Source of the DNA: Saprospiraceae bacterium
GTDB taxonomy: Bacteria > Bacteroidota > Bacteroidia > Chitinophagales > Saprospiraceae
NCBI GenBank assembly: GCA_013001595.1
Contig: JABDMH010000073.1
Span: 62,001 to 126,000 of the forward strand
Length of the DNA stretch: 64,000 nt
Direction: 5' to 3'
Shown: piece after piece, positions 53,058 through 62,540 of the stretch
Position numbering within the stretch: the stretch's first letter is position 1
How the letters are laid out: the number at the start of each line of letters is the position of its first letter
Made by a program: the position numbers and the translations under genes
The notes under the pieces: generated by a model
What the model saw: only the letters and a program-made list of their open reading frames with translations
Databases searched by the model: none
Told to the model about the DNA's origin: nothing

Positions 53058-55046
53058 TTATGATTTGAGCATTCGCTTCACTCTATTGGCAACTTTGCCT
53101 GCTGTAAGGCCAAAGCCTTTGTAGACTTTTTCATATGGGCCAGATGCACCAAAATGGTCTAAGCCCATAATTTCTCCATCTTCACCTAGATATTTGTGCC
53201 ATGTCAATGTGGCACCTGCCTCAACGACCAACCTTTTGCTGGCACTGGGCAACACTTTTTCTCTATAAGCCTTGGTTTGCTGGTCAAAAACATCGGTAGA
53301 AGGCATGGACACAACTCTGACTGCGACACTCTGATCTTCAAGTATCTTTTTGGCATCTAAGGCAATCTCTACCTCAGAACCAGAGGAGATGATCACGGCT
53401 TGGTAATTCTTCGCATCACTTAATATGTATCCTCCCTTCCTTGCTCCTTCGGCACCATTTAGCCCCTCCTTCTTGCGATCATAGATCGGCAGTTTTTGAC
53501 GAGTAAGTAGGAGACCAGTTGGCCCTCCTTCTCGCTCCAGAGCCATCTGCCAAGCTAAAGAAGCTTCATTGGCATCCATGGGCCTGATCAGACTCAAGTT
53601 AGGCATACAGCGGAGTGATGCCAATTGTTCTATGGGTTGGTGTGTTGGACCATCTTCTCCTAAACCTATCGAATCATGAGTCCAAACATAGATGACACGA
53701 AGCCCCATGAGTGCAGCTAACCTAACAGAAGGTCTCATATAATCAGAAAAGACGAAAAACGTACCTGCATATGGAATCACACCTCCATGCAATGCCATTC
53801 CATTCATGATGGCACCCATACCGTGTTCTCTTACACCATAGTGGATGTATCTTCCTTCAGGATTTTCCACACCAAACGCACTCTCACTTTTGGGAAATGT
53901 GTTGTTTGATGGTGTCAGGTCGGCTGATCCACCAATTAAAGCGGGTATGCGTGGAGCAAGATGATCAAGCACTGCTCCAGAAGCTGATCGAGTAGCTAAT
54001 TTGCCAGCTTTAAAGGAAGGGGTTTTTAAGGCTGACTTAGACAGCTGCAGATTGAGGCATTTCCTGAAAGCCAACGCTTCCTTGCTATACTTCTCCCTGA
54101 ATTTTGCCATGCGCTGTTTCCACTTGGATTCTTGGGCAAGACCATCAGCATGCCATTTGCTCTTGAGCTCTTCAACCTCTGGATGAATGTAGAAGAATTC
54201 ATCCGGAGGAATTCCTAAATTCTCTTTGGTAAGCCTCACTTCATCGGGACCAAGTGGCGCACCATGTGCTGATGCTTTACCTTGCTTATTCGGACTGCCA
54301 TACCCGATTAGGGTGCGGCAAGCAATCAAGGAAGGCTTGTCGGACTTCTTAGCTTCTTTGATTGCTGAACGTATGGCATCAATATCGTGGCCATCTATTT
54401 GCTGACAGTGCCAGCCATAAGCAGCAAACCGTTTAGGAATATCCTCACTAAACGAAAGTGCCGTGTCTCCATCAATACTGATGCTGTTGTCGTCATACAA
54501 GACGATTAACTTTTCTAGTTGGTTATGACCAGCAAACGAACAAGATTCATGCGAGATGCCCTCCTCCAGATCTCCATCGCTGGCAATAATGTAGGTGTAA
54601 TGATTTACTACCTTGCTGGTACCGCGATTATATCTTGCTGCCAAAGACTTTTCTGCTAATGCCATTCCTACGCCATTGGAGATACCTTGGCCGAGAGGAC
54701 CAGTAGTCGTTTCAATGCCTGCTGTCAGGTGGTATTCGGGATGCCCTGGTGTTTTGCTTTTCCATTGACGGAAATCCTTGAGTTCTTGAAGTGGCAGATC
54801 GTAGCCAAATAGATGAAGTAAACTGTAGTGCAACATGCTGCCATGGCCAGCAGATAGAATAAATCGATCCCTATCAAACCAAGTAGGATTCTTAGGATTA
54901 TGTTTAAGGAATTCTGCCCAAAGGACAGCGGCAACATCCGCCATACCTAGGGGTAATCCTGGGTGGCCAGAATTAGCAGCTTGCACTCCATCCATGGAAA
55001 GGCTGCGTATCGAAGTGGCTATTTTAGTAAGAAGTTTCTTATTCAT
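53058..55046 (-). CDS. tkt: Transketolase
   Basis: Thiamine diphosphate enzyme of 662 residues that moves two-carbon units between sugar phosphates. NSGHPGLPLGMAD, SAGHGSMLHYSLLHL, GPLGQGISNGVGMALAEK and SDGDLEEGISHESCSFAGH (ThDP region) are followed by GVREHGMGAIMNGMALHGG and THDSIGLGEDGPTHQPIEQL. Both subunit domains are full length. It is the first gene of a long leftward operon, 9 bp before the dehydrogenase gene, so here it may serve the sugar-acid pathway as well as central metabolism. Confidence 0.95.
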   Translation of the reverse strand: MNKKLLTKIATSIRSLSMDGVQAANSGHPGLPLGMADVAAVLWAEFLKHNPKNPTWFDRDRFILSAGHGSMLHYSLLHLFGYDLPLQELKDFRQWKSKTPGHPEYHLTAGIETTTGPLGQGISNGVGMALAEKSLAARYNRGTSKVVNHYTYIIASDGDLEEGISHESCSFAGHNQLEKLIVLYDDNSISIDGDTALSFSEDIPKRFAAYGWHCQQIDGHDIDAIRSAIKEAKKSDKPSLIACRTLIGYGSPNKQGKASAHGAPLGPDEVRLTKENLGIPPDEFFYIHPEVEELKSKWHADGLAQESKWKQRMAKFREKYSKEALAFRKCLNLQLSKSALKTPSFKAGKLATRSASGAVLDHLAPRIPALIGGSADLTPSNNTFPKSESAFGVENPEGRYIHYGVREHGMGAIMNGMALHGGVIPYAGTFFVFSDYMRPSVRLAALMGLRVIYVWTHDSIGLGEDGPTHQPIEQLASLRCMPNLSLIRPMDANEASLAWQMALEREGGPTGLLLTRQKLPIYDRKKEGLNGAEGARKGGYILSDAKNYQAVIISSGSEVEIALDAKKILEDQSVAVRVVSMPSTDVFDQQTKAYREKVLPSASKRLVVEAGATLTWHKYLGEDGEIMGLDHFGASGPYEKVYKGFGLTAGKVANRVKRMLKS

Positions 55047-55197
55047 CTCAATGTTTTAGTGCCGCAAAAGTAGGAAGACATACGGGAAGAACAGGCCCCA
55101 ATCAAAATAATTTTCATATTGCTCTGAGGATTTGAAAATATTCAAATCTTCAATTAGTAAAAAAATCAGATCTTTCTAGTCAAGTCAAGGTACCTGT

Positions 55198-56604
55198 ATG
55201 AAAATCATCCAATTATTTATTTGCGCTATTTTATGGATTACAGGAAATAGCCAGCCTAGCTCATCAACTCCTCCCAATGTGATATTGATCGTGGCTGATG
55301 ACCATGGCAAGGATGCACTTGGGTGCTATGGCAACGGGGTGATCAAGACCCCAAACTTAGACCGCCTAGCAGCCACAGGTACTCGATTGGATCGAGCCTT
55401 CTGCACAACGGCTAGTTGCAGTGCTAGTAGATCAGTCATTTTAACAGGCTTACACAATCATTTGAATGGCCAATATGGGCATCAGCATAGTTATCATCAT
55501 TTTAGTTCTTTTCCCGACATAAAGAGTTTGCCTGTGTTATTGGAAGAGCATGGTTACCGTACTGGCCATGTGGGCAAATACCACGTAGCTCCAGAATCTG
55601 TGTATAGATTTCAACATAGATTCAAAGCAAATGCGCGCAGCCCAATCGAAATGGCGGAGGTTTCTCGCGATTTTATCATGGAAGGCCAACCGGATCCATT
55701 TTTCCTTTATTTCTGCTTTTCAGATCCTCATAGAGGTGGAGGTTGGGCAGAGGAACTCGATCACCAACCCAATCGCTTTGGAAATATTCCAGCTGGATAT
55801 CCTAAGGTCGAAGAAGTAACCTATCATCCCGATGAAGTGGTCGTTCCGGCTTTTCTGCCGAATAACGCCGAAACTCGTTCAGAAATAGCCCAATATTATC
55901 AATCCATTAGTCGCCTGGATAAAGGAGTTGGGAAACTTATGGACTATCTGGAAGAGAGTGGAAAGCTCTCCAACACCTTTATAATGTACATCTCGGATAA
56001 TGGGATGGCTTTCCCTGGTGCAAAAACAAACTTATATGAAGCAGGAATGCAATTGCCTTGTATTGTAAAAATGCCCAATCAGAAAAAAGCTGCCAGCACC
56101 GATGTCCTCTTTAGTTGGACTGATATAGTGCCTACGATTTTGGATGTAGCGGGTGTAAATATTGCCGATTCTAGCTTTCATGGCATATCCTATATACCTG
56201 TACTGCAGGGTGAGCACATATCACGCGAAGCGGTATTTGCATCACACACTTTTCATGAAATCACTATGTACTATCCCATGCGAGTTATGCGTGGTGAGCG
56301 GTATAAACTTATCGTCAACCTAGCTCATGGATTACCATATCCTTTTGCCTCAGATCTATATGCATCAAAAACTTGGCAAAGCATTGAAAAACATGGGCTT
56401 ACCAAATTGGGTGAAAAACCTGTTTCAACATACATAAGGAGACCCAGGTTTGAATTATATGATCTAGAGAATGACCCAAATGAGGTACATAATCTAGCAA
56501 ATGATCCTGCATTTGCAGCTCAGCTGGAAGGTATGATCCAAAAGGTCAAAGAGTTTCAAACCATGACAAATGATCCATGGGTACTGAAATGGCGATACGA
56601 GTAG
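55198..56604 (+). CDS. Sulfatase, S1 family, CxAxR variant
   Basis: Exported sulfatase of 468 residues with a signal peptide ending near GNSQP. The metal site is VADDHGKDALGCYGN (Asp34-Asp35). The nucleophile region reads TASCSASRSVILTGLHNHLNGQYGHQHSYHHFSSF: Cys74 with Ala instead of Pro in the C-x-P-x-R motif, which occurs in a subset of N-sulfoglucosamine-sulfohydrolase-like proteins. GKYHVAPE, SDNGMAFPGAK and the C-terminal ELYDLENDPNEVHNL complete it. It is divergent from the transketolase operon, and probably belongs to the same glycan region. Confidence 0.92.
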   Translation: MKIIQLFICAILWITGNSQPSSSTPPNVILIVADDHGKDALGCYGNGVIKTPNLDRLAATGTRLDRAFCTTASCSASRSVILTGLHNHLNGQYGHQHSYHHFSSFPDIKSLPVLLEEHGYRTGHVGKYHVAPESVYRFQHRFKANARSPIEMAEVSRDFIMEGQPDPFFLYFCFSDPHRGGGWAEELDHQPNRFGNIPAGYPKVEEVTYHPDEVVVPAFLPNNAETRSEIAQYYQSISRLDKGVGKLMDYLEESGKLSNTFIMYISDNGMAFPGAKTNLYEAGMQLPCIVKMPNQKKAASTDVLFSWTDIVPTILDVAGVNIADSSFHGISYIPVLQGEHISREAVFASHTFHEITMYYPMRVMRGERYKLIVNLAHGLPYPFASDLYASKTWQSIEKHGLTKLGEKPVSTYIRRPRFELYDLENDPNEVHNLANDPAFAAQLEGMIQKVKEFQTMTNDPWVLKWRYE

Positions 56605-56623
56605 CTATACAGCGACTAGGGTA

Positions 56624-57445
56624 TTAATTCTTCGCCGTCAGTTGTAGTTTCTTGATCCCTTCTTTCGAGACGAGCGATATTTGATCGCCACCCGACCAAA
56701 GCATTTTTTCCCCATTTTGGATGGTAGTTTCCCACACAAGTGTTGAAAGATGAGTCTGAAAACTGTATTTAAAAAGCTGGTCGTCGGTTGTATACACCAT
56801 GAGATTGTCCAAAATCTGAAAATCTCTGAGATCGGGCAGTAAAACTTGTGTTTGATATTGTCCAAATAGATCAAAAAGCAGTAGCCCCCGATTTGGCACC
56901 AGGAGGTGTAACATGCCGTTTGCTTCCACAATCTTAATGGGCCTGAGCCGCTCGTTAAAGAGAAGCCTTAGATCTTGCCCTCGTTGTAAAACACCTCCTT
57001 GTTGATCTACTTTGTTGAGGCGCTGTGCATGGTCATCGAAGATCCATAATGCTCCGTCCAGGGAAGATCCCACCACTTCGATTTGCCCATAGCCTAAGTC
57101 AATCATATTAAACCTGGAGGTCTCGTTAAGTTGTCGGTCGAGAAAAATGCCGGTGAAAAAATCTTGGAAATAAACAAGAATCTTTAGTGGATTAGTCACA
57201 TCGATAATCGAAACGTTGCCTAGCCTATTATTAGAGTAATAGCCCTGCTCGTTTCCATCCTTATCAATTTTATAGATTTCTTGTTGTGTATTGCCGTAGT
57301 ATAAATAGCCAAACTTGTCAAGGGTTGCTGTGGTTGGTTTGATGCTGACACTAGGTTCTTGTACCTGGGCCGCATGGCGTGCTGTAGTACAACTCATGAT
57401 GAGTAGTAAAAGACCACTAAATGGAAAGAATCGTTGCCTCATCAT
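56624..57445 (-). CDS. Beta-propeller-like lipoprotein, unknown function
   Basis: Predicted lipoprotein of about 273 residues; the lipobox ends MSCTT. The start is ATG 57445 (or 57442), giving a short overlap with the end of the LpxH gene. A longer in-frame start at 57517 would overlap it by 100 bp and is rejected. The body consists of repeated short beta motifs (DKFGYLYYGNTQQEIYKIDKDG, SSLDGALWIFDDHAQRLNKVDQQG, NRGLLLFDLFGQYQTQVLLP, TTDDQLFKYSF) that suggest a propeller of WD40/NHL style. No catalytic residues are apparent. It is co-transcribed with LpxH. Confidence 0.7.
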   Translation of the reverse strand: MMRQRFFPFSGLLLLIMSCTTARHAAQVQEPSVSIKPTTATLDKFGYLYYGNTQQEIYKIDKDGNEQGYYSNNRLGNVSIIDVTNPLKILVYFQDFFTGIFLDRQLNETSRFNMIDLGYGQIEVVGSSLDGALWIFDDHAQRLNKVDQQGGVLQRGQDLRLLFNERLRPIKIVEANGMLHLLVPNRGLLLFDLFGQYQTQVLLPDLRDFQILDNLMVYTTDDQLFKYSFQTHLSTLVWETTIQNGEKMLWSGGDQISLVSKEGIKKLQLTAKN

Positions 57446-58181
57446 TTTCAAAGAATTTAAGTTCCAATTTCTCACCATCAAATACGGCGTAGGAATTATA
57501 TTCGATCCAATCTCCAAGATTGATGTATCGACTTCTCTCGTTAGACAGTAAGCAGTCTATGGGTAAATGACGGTGGCCAAATATGAAATAATCTACCTCT
57601 TCCTCCGCTAGAATATCATTTGAATACTGAACCAACCACTCCTCATCTTTTACTCGAAAATTATCTCTTTGCTTTGCTCCGAGGCGACTCCGATTGCTCC
57701 AGAAATTGGCTAGCCAAAAAGCAAAATTAGGATGCAATCGCGCAAAGAACCATTGACAAGATTTACTAGCAAAGAGTTTTTTTAAAAACTTGTATCCATG
57801 ATCTCCTGGACCTAATCCATCTCCATGTCCAATATAAAATCGGGCATTGAGGAAAGTCCGCCAGATCGGTTCACGAAAAACAGGAATATTTAGTTCCTGG
57901 GTTAGGTAGTCAAACAACCACATATCATGGTTTCCGGTAAACACATAGATTGGAATACCATCATCACGCAGTTGAGCCAATTTTCCTAAAAATCTAACAA
58001 AACCCTTCGGCACCACAGCCTTGTACTCAAACCAGAAATCAAAAAGATCCCCTACGAGATAGATCTCAGTGGCGTCAGCACTGACTTGGTCCAACCAGCG
58101 CACCAACTGAACTTCACGCTCCTTTGATGTCAATCTTCCATCGAGACCAAGGTGAAAATCTGAGGCGAAATATATCTTCAT
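57417..58181 (-). CDS. lpxH: UDP-2,3-diacylglucosamine pyrophosphatase-like (LpxH family)
   Basis: Metallophosphoesterase of the lipid A pathway that forms lipid X from UDP-diacylglucosamine. ATG 58181 is the start: MKIYFASDFHLGLDG sets the metal motif at the N-terminus. The remaining metal residues lie in YLVGDLFDFWF, FTGNHDMWLF, YIGHGDGLGPGDHG and FIFGHRHLP. The GDLFDFWFE motif and length (254 residues) fit LpxH. The gene overlaps the lipoprotein downstream. Confidence 0.92.
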   Translation of the reverse strand: MKIYFASDFHLGLDGRLTSKEREVQLVRWLDQVSADATEIYLVGDLFDFWFEYKAVVPKGFVRFLGKLAQLRDDGIPIYVFTGNHDMWLFDYLTQELNIPVFREPIWRTFLNARFYIGHGDGLGPGDHGYKFLKKLFASKSCQWFFARLHPNFAFWLANFWSNRSRLGAKQRDNFRVKDEEWLVQYSNDILAEEEVDYFIFGHRHLPIDCLLSNERSRYINLGDWIEYNSYAVFDGEKLELKFFENDEATILSI

Positions 58182-58315
58182 TCCGACACGAAAGATAGCG
58201 AGTCTCAAGCGAAGATCTGCAATAACCAATAATCCATGCCTTTCGATGGGATGTTGGATAGGTTTTATACTTTTGCCTACCCAATTTAACAGGTATCCGA
58301 TAAATGATTGTTTGA

Positions 58316-59386
58316 ATGAAAATTTACAATTTTAGTCCAGGTCCATCAATACTGCCTAAAGAGGTATTTGAACAAGCCGCACAGGGCGTATTAAATCTAA
58401 ATGGATCGGGTCTGTCCATCTTAGAAATATCACATCGGAGCAGGGACTTTACCGAGATCATTACGAAAGCAAGAGATTTGGTCCGAGAGCTTCTTGATGT
58501 TCCAAAGAACTATCACATTCTATTCCTATCAGGTGGAGCCAGCACGCAGTTCTTGATGTCCGCAATGAACTTACTTCCATCGAATGGTACTGCTGCATAT
58601 CTCGATACAGGATCTTGGTCCAGTAAGGCGATCAAAGAGGCCAAACCTTATGGCAATGTTGATGTCATAGCCTCATCAAAGGACCGCAACTACGCCTACA
58701 TTCCCAAGGGATACAAGGCACCTAGTGAAGCACTCTATTTACACCTTACCAGCAACAACACCATTTCGGGGACTCAATTTCATGAGTTTCCTGAGGTAAA
58801 TATTCCACTGGTCTGTGACATGTCTTCAGATATTTTTAGCCGGCCAGTAGATGTGAAAAGATTTGGGCTAATCTATGCGGGAGCGCAAAAAAATATGGGG
58901 CCAGCTGGCACGACAGTGGTTATCATCCATGATGAACTCGTAGGTCAAAGCGAACGCATATTACCCACCATCATGGATTATCAAACACATATTGACAAGG
59001 ACTCCATGTTTAACACGCCACCAGTATTTCCCATCTATGGCAGTATGCTGACTATGCAGTGGATAAAAGATAACGGAGGTATCGCGGCAGCTGCCGAAAG
59101 AAATGAGAAAAAGGCTAGTACTTTGTATGCAGAAATTGATCGCAACAGCCTTTTCGATGGTGTTGTAGACAAGGAAGATCGTAGCAAAATGAATGTGACC
59201 TTTGTCATGCGTGATGTAGCAAATGAAGCAGCATTCATCGATGCCGCAAGTGAAGCAGGTTGCATGAGCATCAAGGGACATCGATCTGTGGGTGGATTTC
59301 GAGCCTCCATCTACAACGCCATGACTTTAGAGGGCGTAGAGAAACTCGTCTATGTAATGCAAGAATTTGAGCGCGCAAATGGTTAA
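58316..59386 (+). CDS. serC: Phosphoserine aminotransferase
   Basis: PLP enzyme of 356 residues that transaminates 3-phosphohydroxypyruvate in serine synthesis (and a pyridoxal pathway intermediate). MKIYNFSPGPSILPKEV, GGASTQFLMSAMNLL, DMSSDIFSRPVDVKRFGLIYAGAQKNMGPAG (Schiff-base Lys in AGAQKN) and KGHRSVGGFRASIYNAMT are all diagnostic. ATG start. It is followed after 9 bp by an SDR gene and is divergent from lpxH. Confidence 0.95.
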   Translation: MKIYNFSPGPSILPKEVFEQAAQGVLNLNGSGLSILEISHRSRDFTEIITKARDLVRELLDVPKNYHILFLSGGASTQFLMSAMNLLPSNGTAAYLDTGSWSSKAIKEAKPYGNVDVIASSKDRNYAYIPKGYKAPSEALYLHLTSNNTISGTQFHEFPEVNIPLVCDMSSDIFSRPVDVKRFGLIYAGAQKNMGPAGTTVVIIHDELVGQSERILPTIMDYQTHIDKDSMFNTPPVFPIYGSMLTMQWIKDNGGIAAAAERNEKKASTLYAEIDRNSLFDGVVDKEDRSKMNVTFVMRDVANEAAFIDAASEAGCMSIKGHRSVGGFRASIYNAMTLEGVEKLVYVMQEFERANG

Positions 59387-59395
59387 ATTTTCGAT

Positions 59396-60184
59396 ATGCT
59401 TAACAATGATTTAAAAGGTAAGAATGCCCTTGTATGTGGGAGTAGTAAAGGCATCGGTAAGGCAATCGCCATCGAACTAGCCAAGTTGGGTGCTGAAATA
59501 ACCTTGGCAGCAAGAAGTGCCAATCTATTAAGTGAGCACATTCAAGAACTTGATGATCGCCATGGCCAACAACATGATTTTCTCCAGCTAGATTTGTCAG
59601 ACCATGACTCGCTCAACAGAAGGGTAAGGAATCTGACCATGGTCAAACCCATCCATATACTTGTTAACAACTCCGGCGGACCTGCAGGTGGACCTATTGT
59701 TAAGGCTAAAGCTAAAGAATTCTTGCAAGCCTATAATCAACACCTCATTGCCAACCACCACCTCACCAACCTGCTATGGCCCAAGATGAAGGAAGTGGGC
59801 TATGGCAGAATTATTAATATCATTTCCACCTCTGTCAAGGAGCCCATTGCTGGACTAGGAGTGAGCAACACTACTCGGGGCGCTGTGGCCAGTTGGGCGA
59901 AGACCATGTCAAAAGAATTGGGTCCCTACGGCATCACCGTTAATAACATCTTACCTGGATTTACCAGAACTGATCGATTGGAAAACATTGTACAAAATTG
60001 GGCACAGCAACAAGATGTTTCGGTTGAGGAGATGGAGGCTCGCCTCTATAAACTTATACCACTTGGACGTTTTGGCGATCCCAAGGAAGTCGGTATTGTT
60101 GCTGCCTTCCTAGCTTCGTCCGCTGCCTCATACATCAATGGGGTCAGTTTGCCGGTAGATGGGGGAAGGTTGCTTAGCATTTGA
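59396..60184 (+). CDS. SDR-family protein with altered active site
   Basis: Short-chain dehydrogenase fold of 262 residues: CGSSKGIGKA (residues 14-23), LVNNSGGPAGGP near 89-100 and the tail SYINGVSLPVDGG are canonical. The catalytic Tyr-x3-Lys is missing: the equivalent stretch reads GVSNTTRGA, Ser157 for Tyr and Arg161 for Lys, although the preceding Ser-Thr-Ser is present. The same change appears to be a feature of a Bacteroidota subgroup annotated as 3-oxoacyl-ACP reductase, so loss of classical reductase chemistry is likely. It follows serC after 9 bp. Function unknown. Confidence 0.85.
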   Translation: MLNNDLKGKNALVCGSSKGIGKAIAIELAKLGAEITLAARSANLLSEHIQELDDRHGQQHDFLQLDLSDHDSLNRRVRNLTMVKPIHILVNNSGGPAGGPIVKAKAKEFLQAYNQHLIANHHLTNLLWPKMKEVGYGRIINIISTSVKEPIAGLGVSNTTRGAVASWAKTMSKELGPYGITVNNILPGFTRTDRLENIVQNWAQQQDVSVEEMEARLYKLIPLGRFGDPKEVGIVAAFLASSAASYINGVSLPVDGGRLLSI

Positions 60185-60267
60185 ACAAAATACTGCCTAT
60201 TGCAGTGGCAATTGCCTTTTGTCAAAAAGTTCAATCTTCTACAAAATTTCAAGAGCAGCAGAAGGGT

Positions 60268-61650
60268 CTAATCCAGCTTGGTGGTACTCCCAGGAGCAGG
60301 CTTCTCAGAAAGCCATCGTTGGATGTTTTCGCACTTACCTACCAGTGAAGGATCTATCTCCACAAAAGTCTTACTGATCTTATCAGCGATCCATTTCTTG
60401 AGATGTCCCTGCTTCCGTTCTTCGATCGCGGCATTTTTGACTTTGGTATAATCCTGCTGCAAATTAGCTTGATGTGGTGCAGTACGTGACTGCAACAGCA
60501 CCACTCTGAAAGCTTTATCGCCCTGGGGCTTGGTAAAGGGAATCGGACGAGACATCTCTCCCACCTCCATGGTATCGATGGCAAAGAATATATCTGCATC
60601 CAGTTCAGCTGTTTCAAAAAAAGTATCCCCAGTGGTCGGGTTGATCATCCTACCGCCGTTGTTATAGCTCTGTTCGTCTTCGTTGGAATAACGTTTTACA
60701 GTTACCTCGAAACTGGTTGTGTCATTTAAGTAAACTGTCCGAATGGAATCCAATAGTTTTTCAGCTTTTATGAGGTCATCATCCGTAATCTCTGGCTTAA
60801 TCAAAATGTGCCTGATGTGCACCATATTTCCACGCCGTTCGATGAGCTCCATCAGATGGAATCCAAAAGGTGACTCCACAATATCTGAGAGCTCACCTTC
60901 TTCCAAGTTGTAAGCAGCTGCTTCAAACTCTGGCACAAAGGTGCCACGTTTTTGAAGTCCAAGATCACCTCCTTTCCGCGCCGAACCGGGGTCATCTGAA
61001 TATTGGGTTGACAGGGTTGCAAAATCCTCACCAGCCAGGATCCGATCTCGGAGTCCGGTGAGTTCATCAATTGCCTTTTGGCGCTCCACTGGATTCACCT
61101 CGGGAAGCACCACAATCTCACCGATTTCCACCTCTGCACTAAAATAAGGCAGACTATCCTTCGGGATCTGACCGAAATATTCCTTCACTTCTGAAGGCGT
61201 TATCCTGGTCTTCTCCAGTACCTGGTTTTGCATCCTTTCAGCCGTGAGTTGTTCACGCATATCCTGCCGCATCTCATTTCTCATAGCTCCTACAGATTTA
61301 CCATAGTACTCCTGAAATTGATTCAAATCATTATTCATCAGTCCCAGGATGTAGTCTATTCTTGAAGCAAGTTGCTGCTCAATTTGCTCAGGCTCAACAA
61401 TGACGCTATCGAGCTTGGCCTGATTGACCAGAAGTTTCTGCACCATGATATTCTCCAAGATGCCACACTTGGCAGCTTCAGGCAAACTTCCCCTCCGTTC
61501 AGCCTCATAGGCAAACTGAGCTTCTACATCTGAAAGGAGAATCACTTCGTCACCGACTTTGGCAACCACTTTATCAACGATCAACCGATCCTGAGCATGC
61601 AAAATGAGGGATACCATGGAAAGGAACGCAACCAGAAAAAACTTCATCAT
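60268..61650 (-). CDS. surA: SurA-like periplasmic peptidyl-prolyl isomerase
   Basis: Periplasmic chaperone and parvulin isomerase for outer-membrane proteins, 460 residues. It has a signal peptide ending LHAQD, a SurA-N chaperone domain (DKVVAKVGDEVILLSDVEAQFAYEA to residue 165) and a parvulin domain with QYSDDPGSARKGGDLG and SDIVESPFGFHLMELIERRG (about 170-270). A second, more divergent parvulin-like segment follows with ILIKPEITDDDLIKAE. The start overlaps the stop of the lipoprotein gene upstream (ATGA), so both belong to one operon. Confidence 0.93.
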   Translation of the reverse strand: MMKFFLVAFLSMVSLILHAQDRLIVDKVVAKVGDEVILLSDVEAQFAYEAERRGSLPEAAKCGILENIMVQKLLVNQAKLDSVIVEPEQIEQQLASRIDYILGLMNNDLNQFQEYYGKSVGAMRNEMRQDMREQLTAERMQNQVLEKTRITPSEVKEYFGQIPKDSLPYFSAEVEIGEIVVLPEVNPVERQKAIDELTGLRDRILAGEDFATLSTQYSDDPGSARKGGDLGLQKRGTFVPEFEAAAYNLEEGELSDIVESPFGFHLMELIERRGNMVHIRHILIKPEITDDDLIKAEKLLDSIRTVYLNDTTSFEVTVKRYSNEDEQSYNNGGRMINPTTGDTFFETAELDADIFFAIDTMEVGEMSRPIPFTKPQGDKAFRVVLLQSRTAPHQANLQQDYTKVKNAAIEERKQGHLKKWIADKISKTFVEIDPSLVGKCENIQRWLSEKPAPGSTTKLD

Positions 61651-62540
61651 CTTGCAAAAATTTTAATATCGTTTCTAGCCGATGCTCTTTGGTAGAGGTC
61701 CTCATTTAGCTTAGCCAGCAGATCAATCTTTCTTTTATGTAAAATCACTTTAGCAGCTTGTTCTCGAATATAGGTTAACGGGGCAATCTCCTTTCTGTCC
61801 TTAATTTCAAGAACTTTAAGAAAATAATAATAGTCGTTATTTTCCAGCTGGAAGACATCATTACTTCTGATTACGCTCTCATTGACTGCCCCCTTAGGCA
61901 TTTCACCACTGATCAAATCCAATTTGTACCAGATCGAGTCGCTAAGGTAGAAAGTGGTTGCGTATAGATTGCATAATTCTACCAATGCTGCAAAATCCTT
62001 TTCCTTACGCTGATTGGATCGCCAGAGGTTTTCGATCTTTTCAATAGCCCTTTTCGGCACCACCCTAGGCACTTTTATGAAATGGCAGCGGACAATAGTC
62101 GACTCAAGCAAGTACTGAGATTTATTCTCTTCGTAATAGGCTTCTAACTCCTGGTTGTCAATGAGGGTATCCAGAAGTGATTCTACCACTGTCTTCTCAT
62201 ACTGATGCATAACAAGTGAGGCGGCATAATCCTGTACCAACCGATCAATAGCTAAATCGGGTGGAATGTTCTTTTCTGCCTCATGCATCATCACACTCTC
62301 TCTTGCCCAACGGTCTATGTATGCGTTTCGTATCAATATGCTGTCTTCTGGTTTACTGTCCGTTGGGATGATGGATAGAACCTCCGATTCATAGAGCTTC
62401 TTATCAAAAACTTGAGCAACTAATTTGTCAGATCTACCCGTACGATCGTAGCAGGAGGCCAAAAGCAGGGCAATCATCAATAGCCAAATTTGACCGGAAA
62501 TTCCCTGGCAGCTACTCCTTGATAATCGAGCTAAGTACAT
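61647..62540 (-). CDS. SurA/PpiC-related lipoprotein without clear isomerase domain
   Basis: Lipoprotein of about 297 residues from ATG 62540, which overlaps the end of the PpiC-like gene. A hydrophobic run ends LLASCYD (lipobox). The body resembles the SurA N-terminal helical domain: LVAQVFDKKLYESEVLSIIP, RNAYIDRWARESVMMHEAE, EAYYEENKSQYLLESTIVRCHFIKV, and a C-terminal helix PLTYIREQAAKVILHKRKIDLLAKLNEDLY. No parvulin motif of the usual kind is visible. It forms a run with SurA and a PpiC-like gene, so it probably assists outer-membrane protein folding. Confidence 0.75.
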   Translation of the reverse strand: MYLARLSRSSCQGISGQIWLLMIALLLASCYDRTGRSDKLVAQVFDKKLYESEVLSIIPTDSKPEDSILIRNAYIDRWARESVMMHEAEKNIPPDLAIDRLVQDYAASLVMHQYEKTVVESLLDTLIDNQELEAYYEENKSQYLLESTIVRCHFIKVPRVVPKRAIEKIENLWRSNQRKEKDFAALVELCNLYATTFYLSDSIWYKLDLISGEMPKGAVNESVIRSNDVFQLENNDYYYFLKVLEIKDRKEIAPLTYIREQAAKVILHKRKIDLLAKLNEDLYQRASARNDIKIFAR

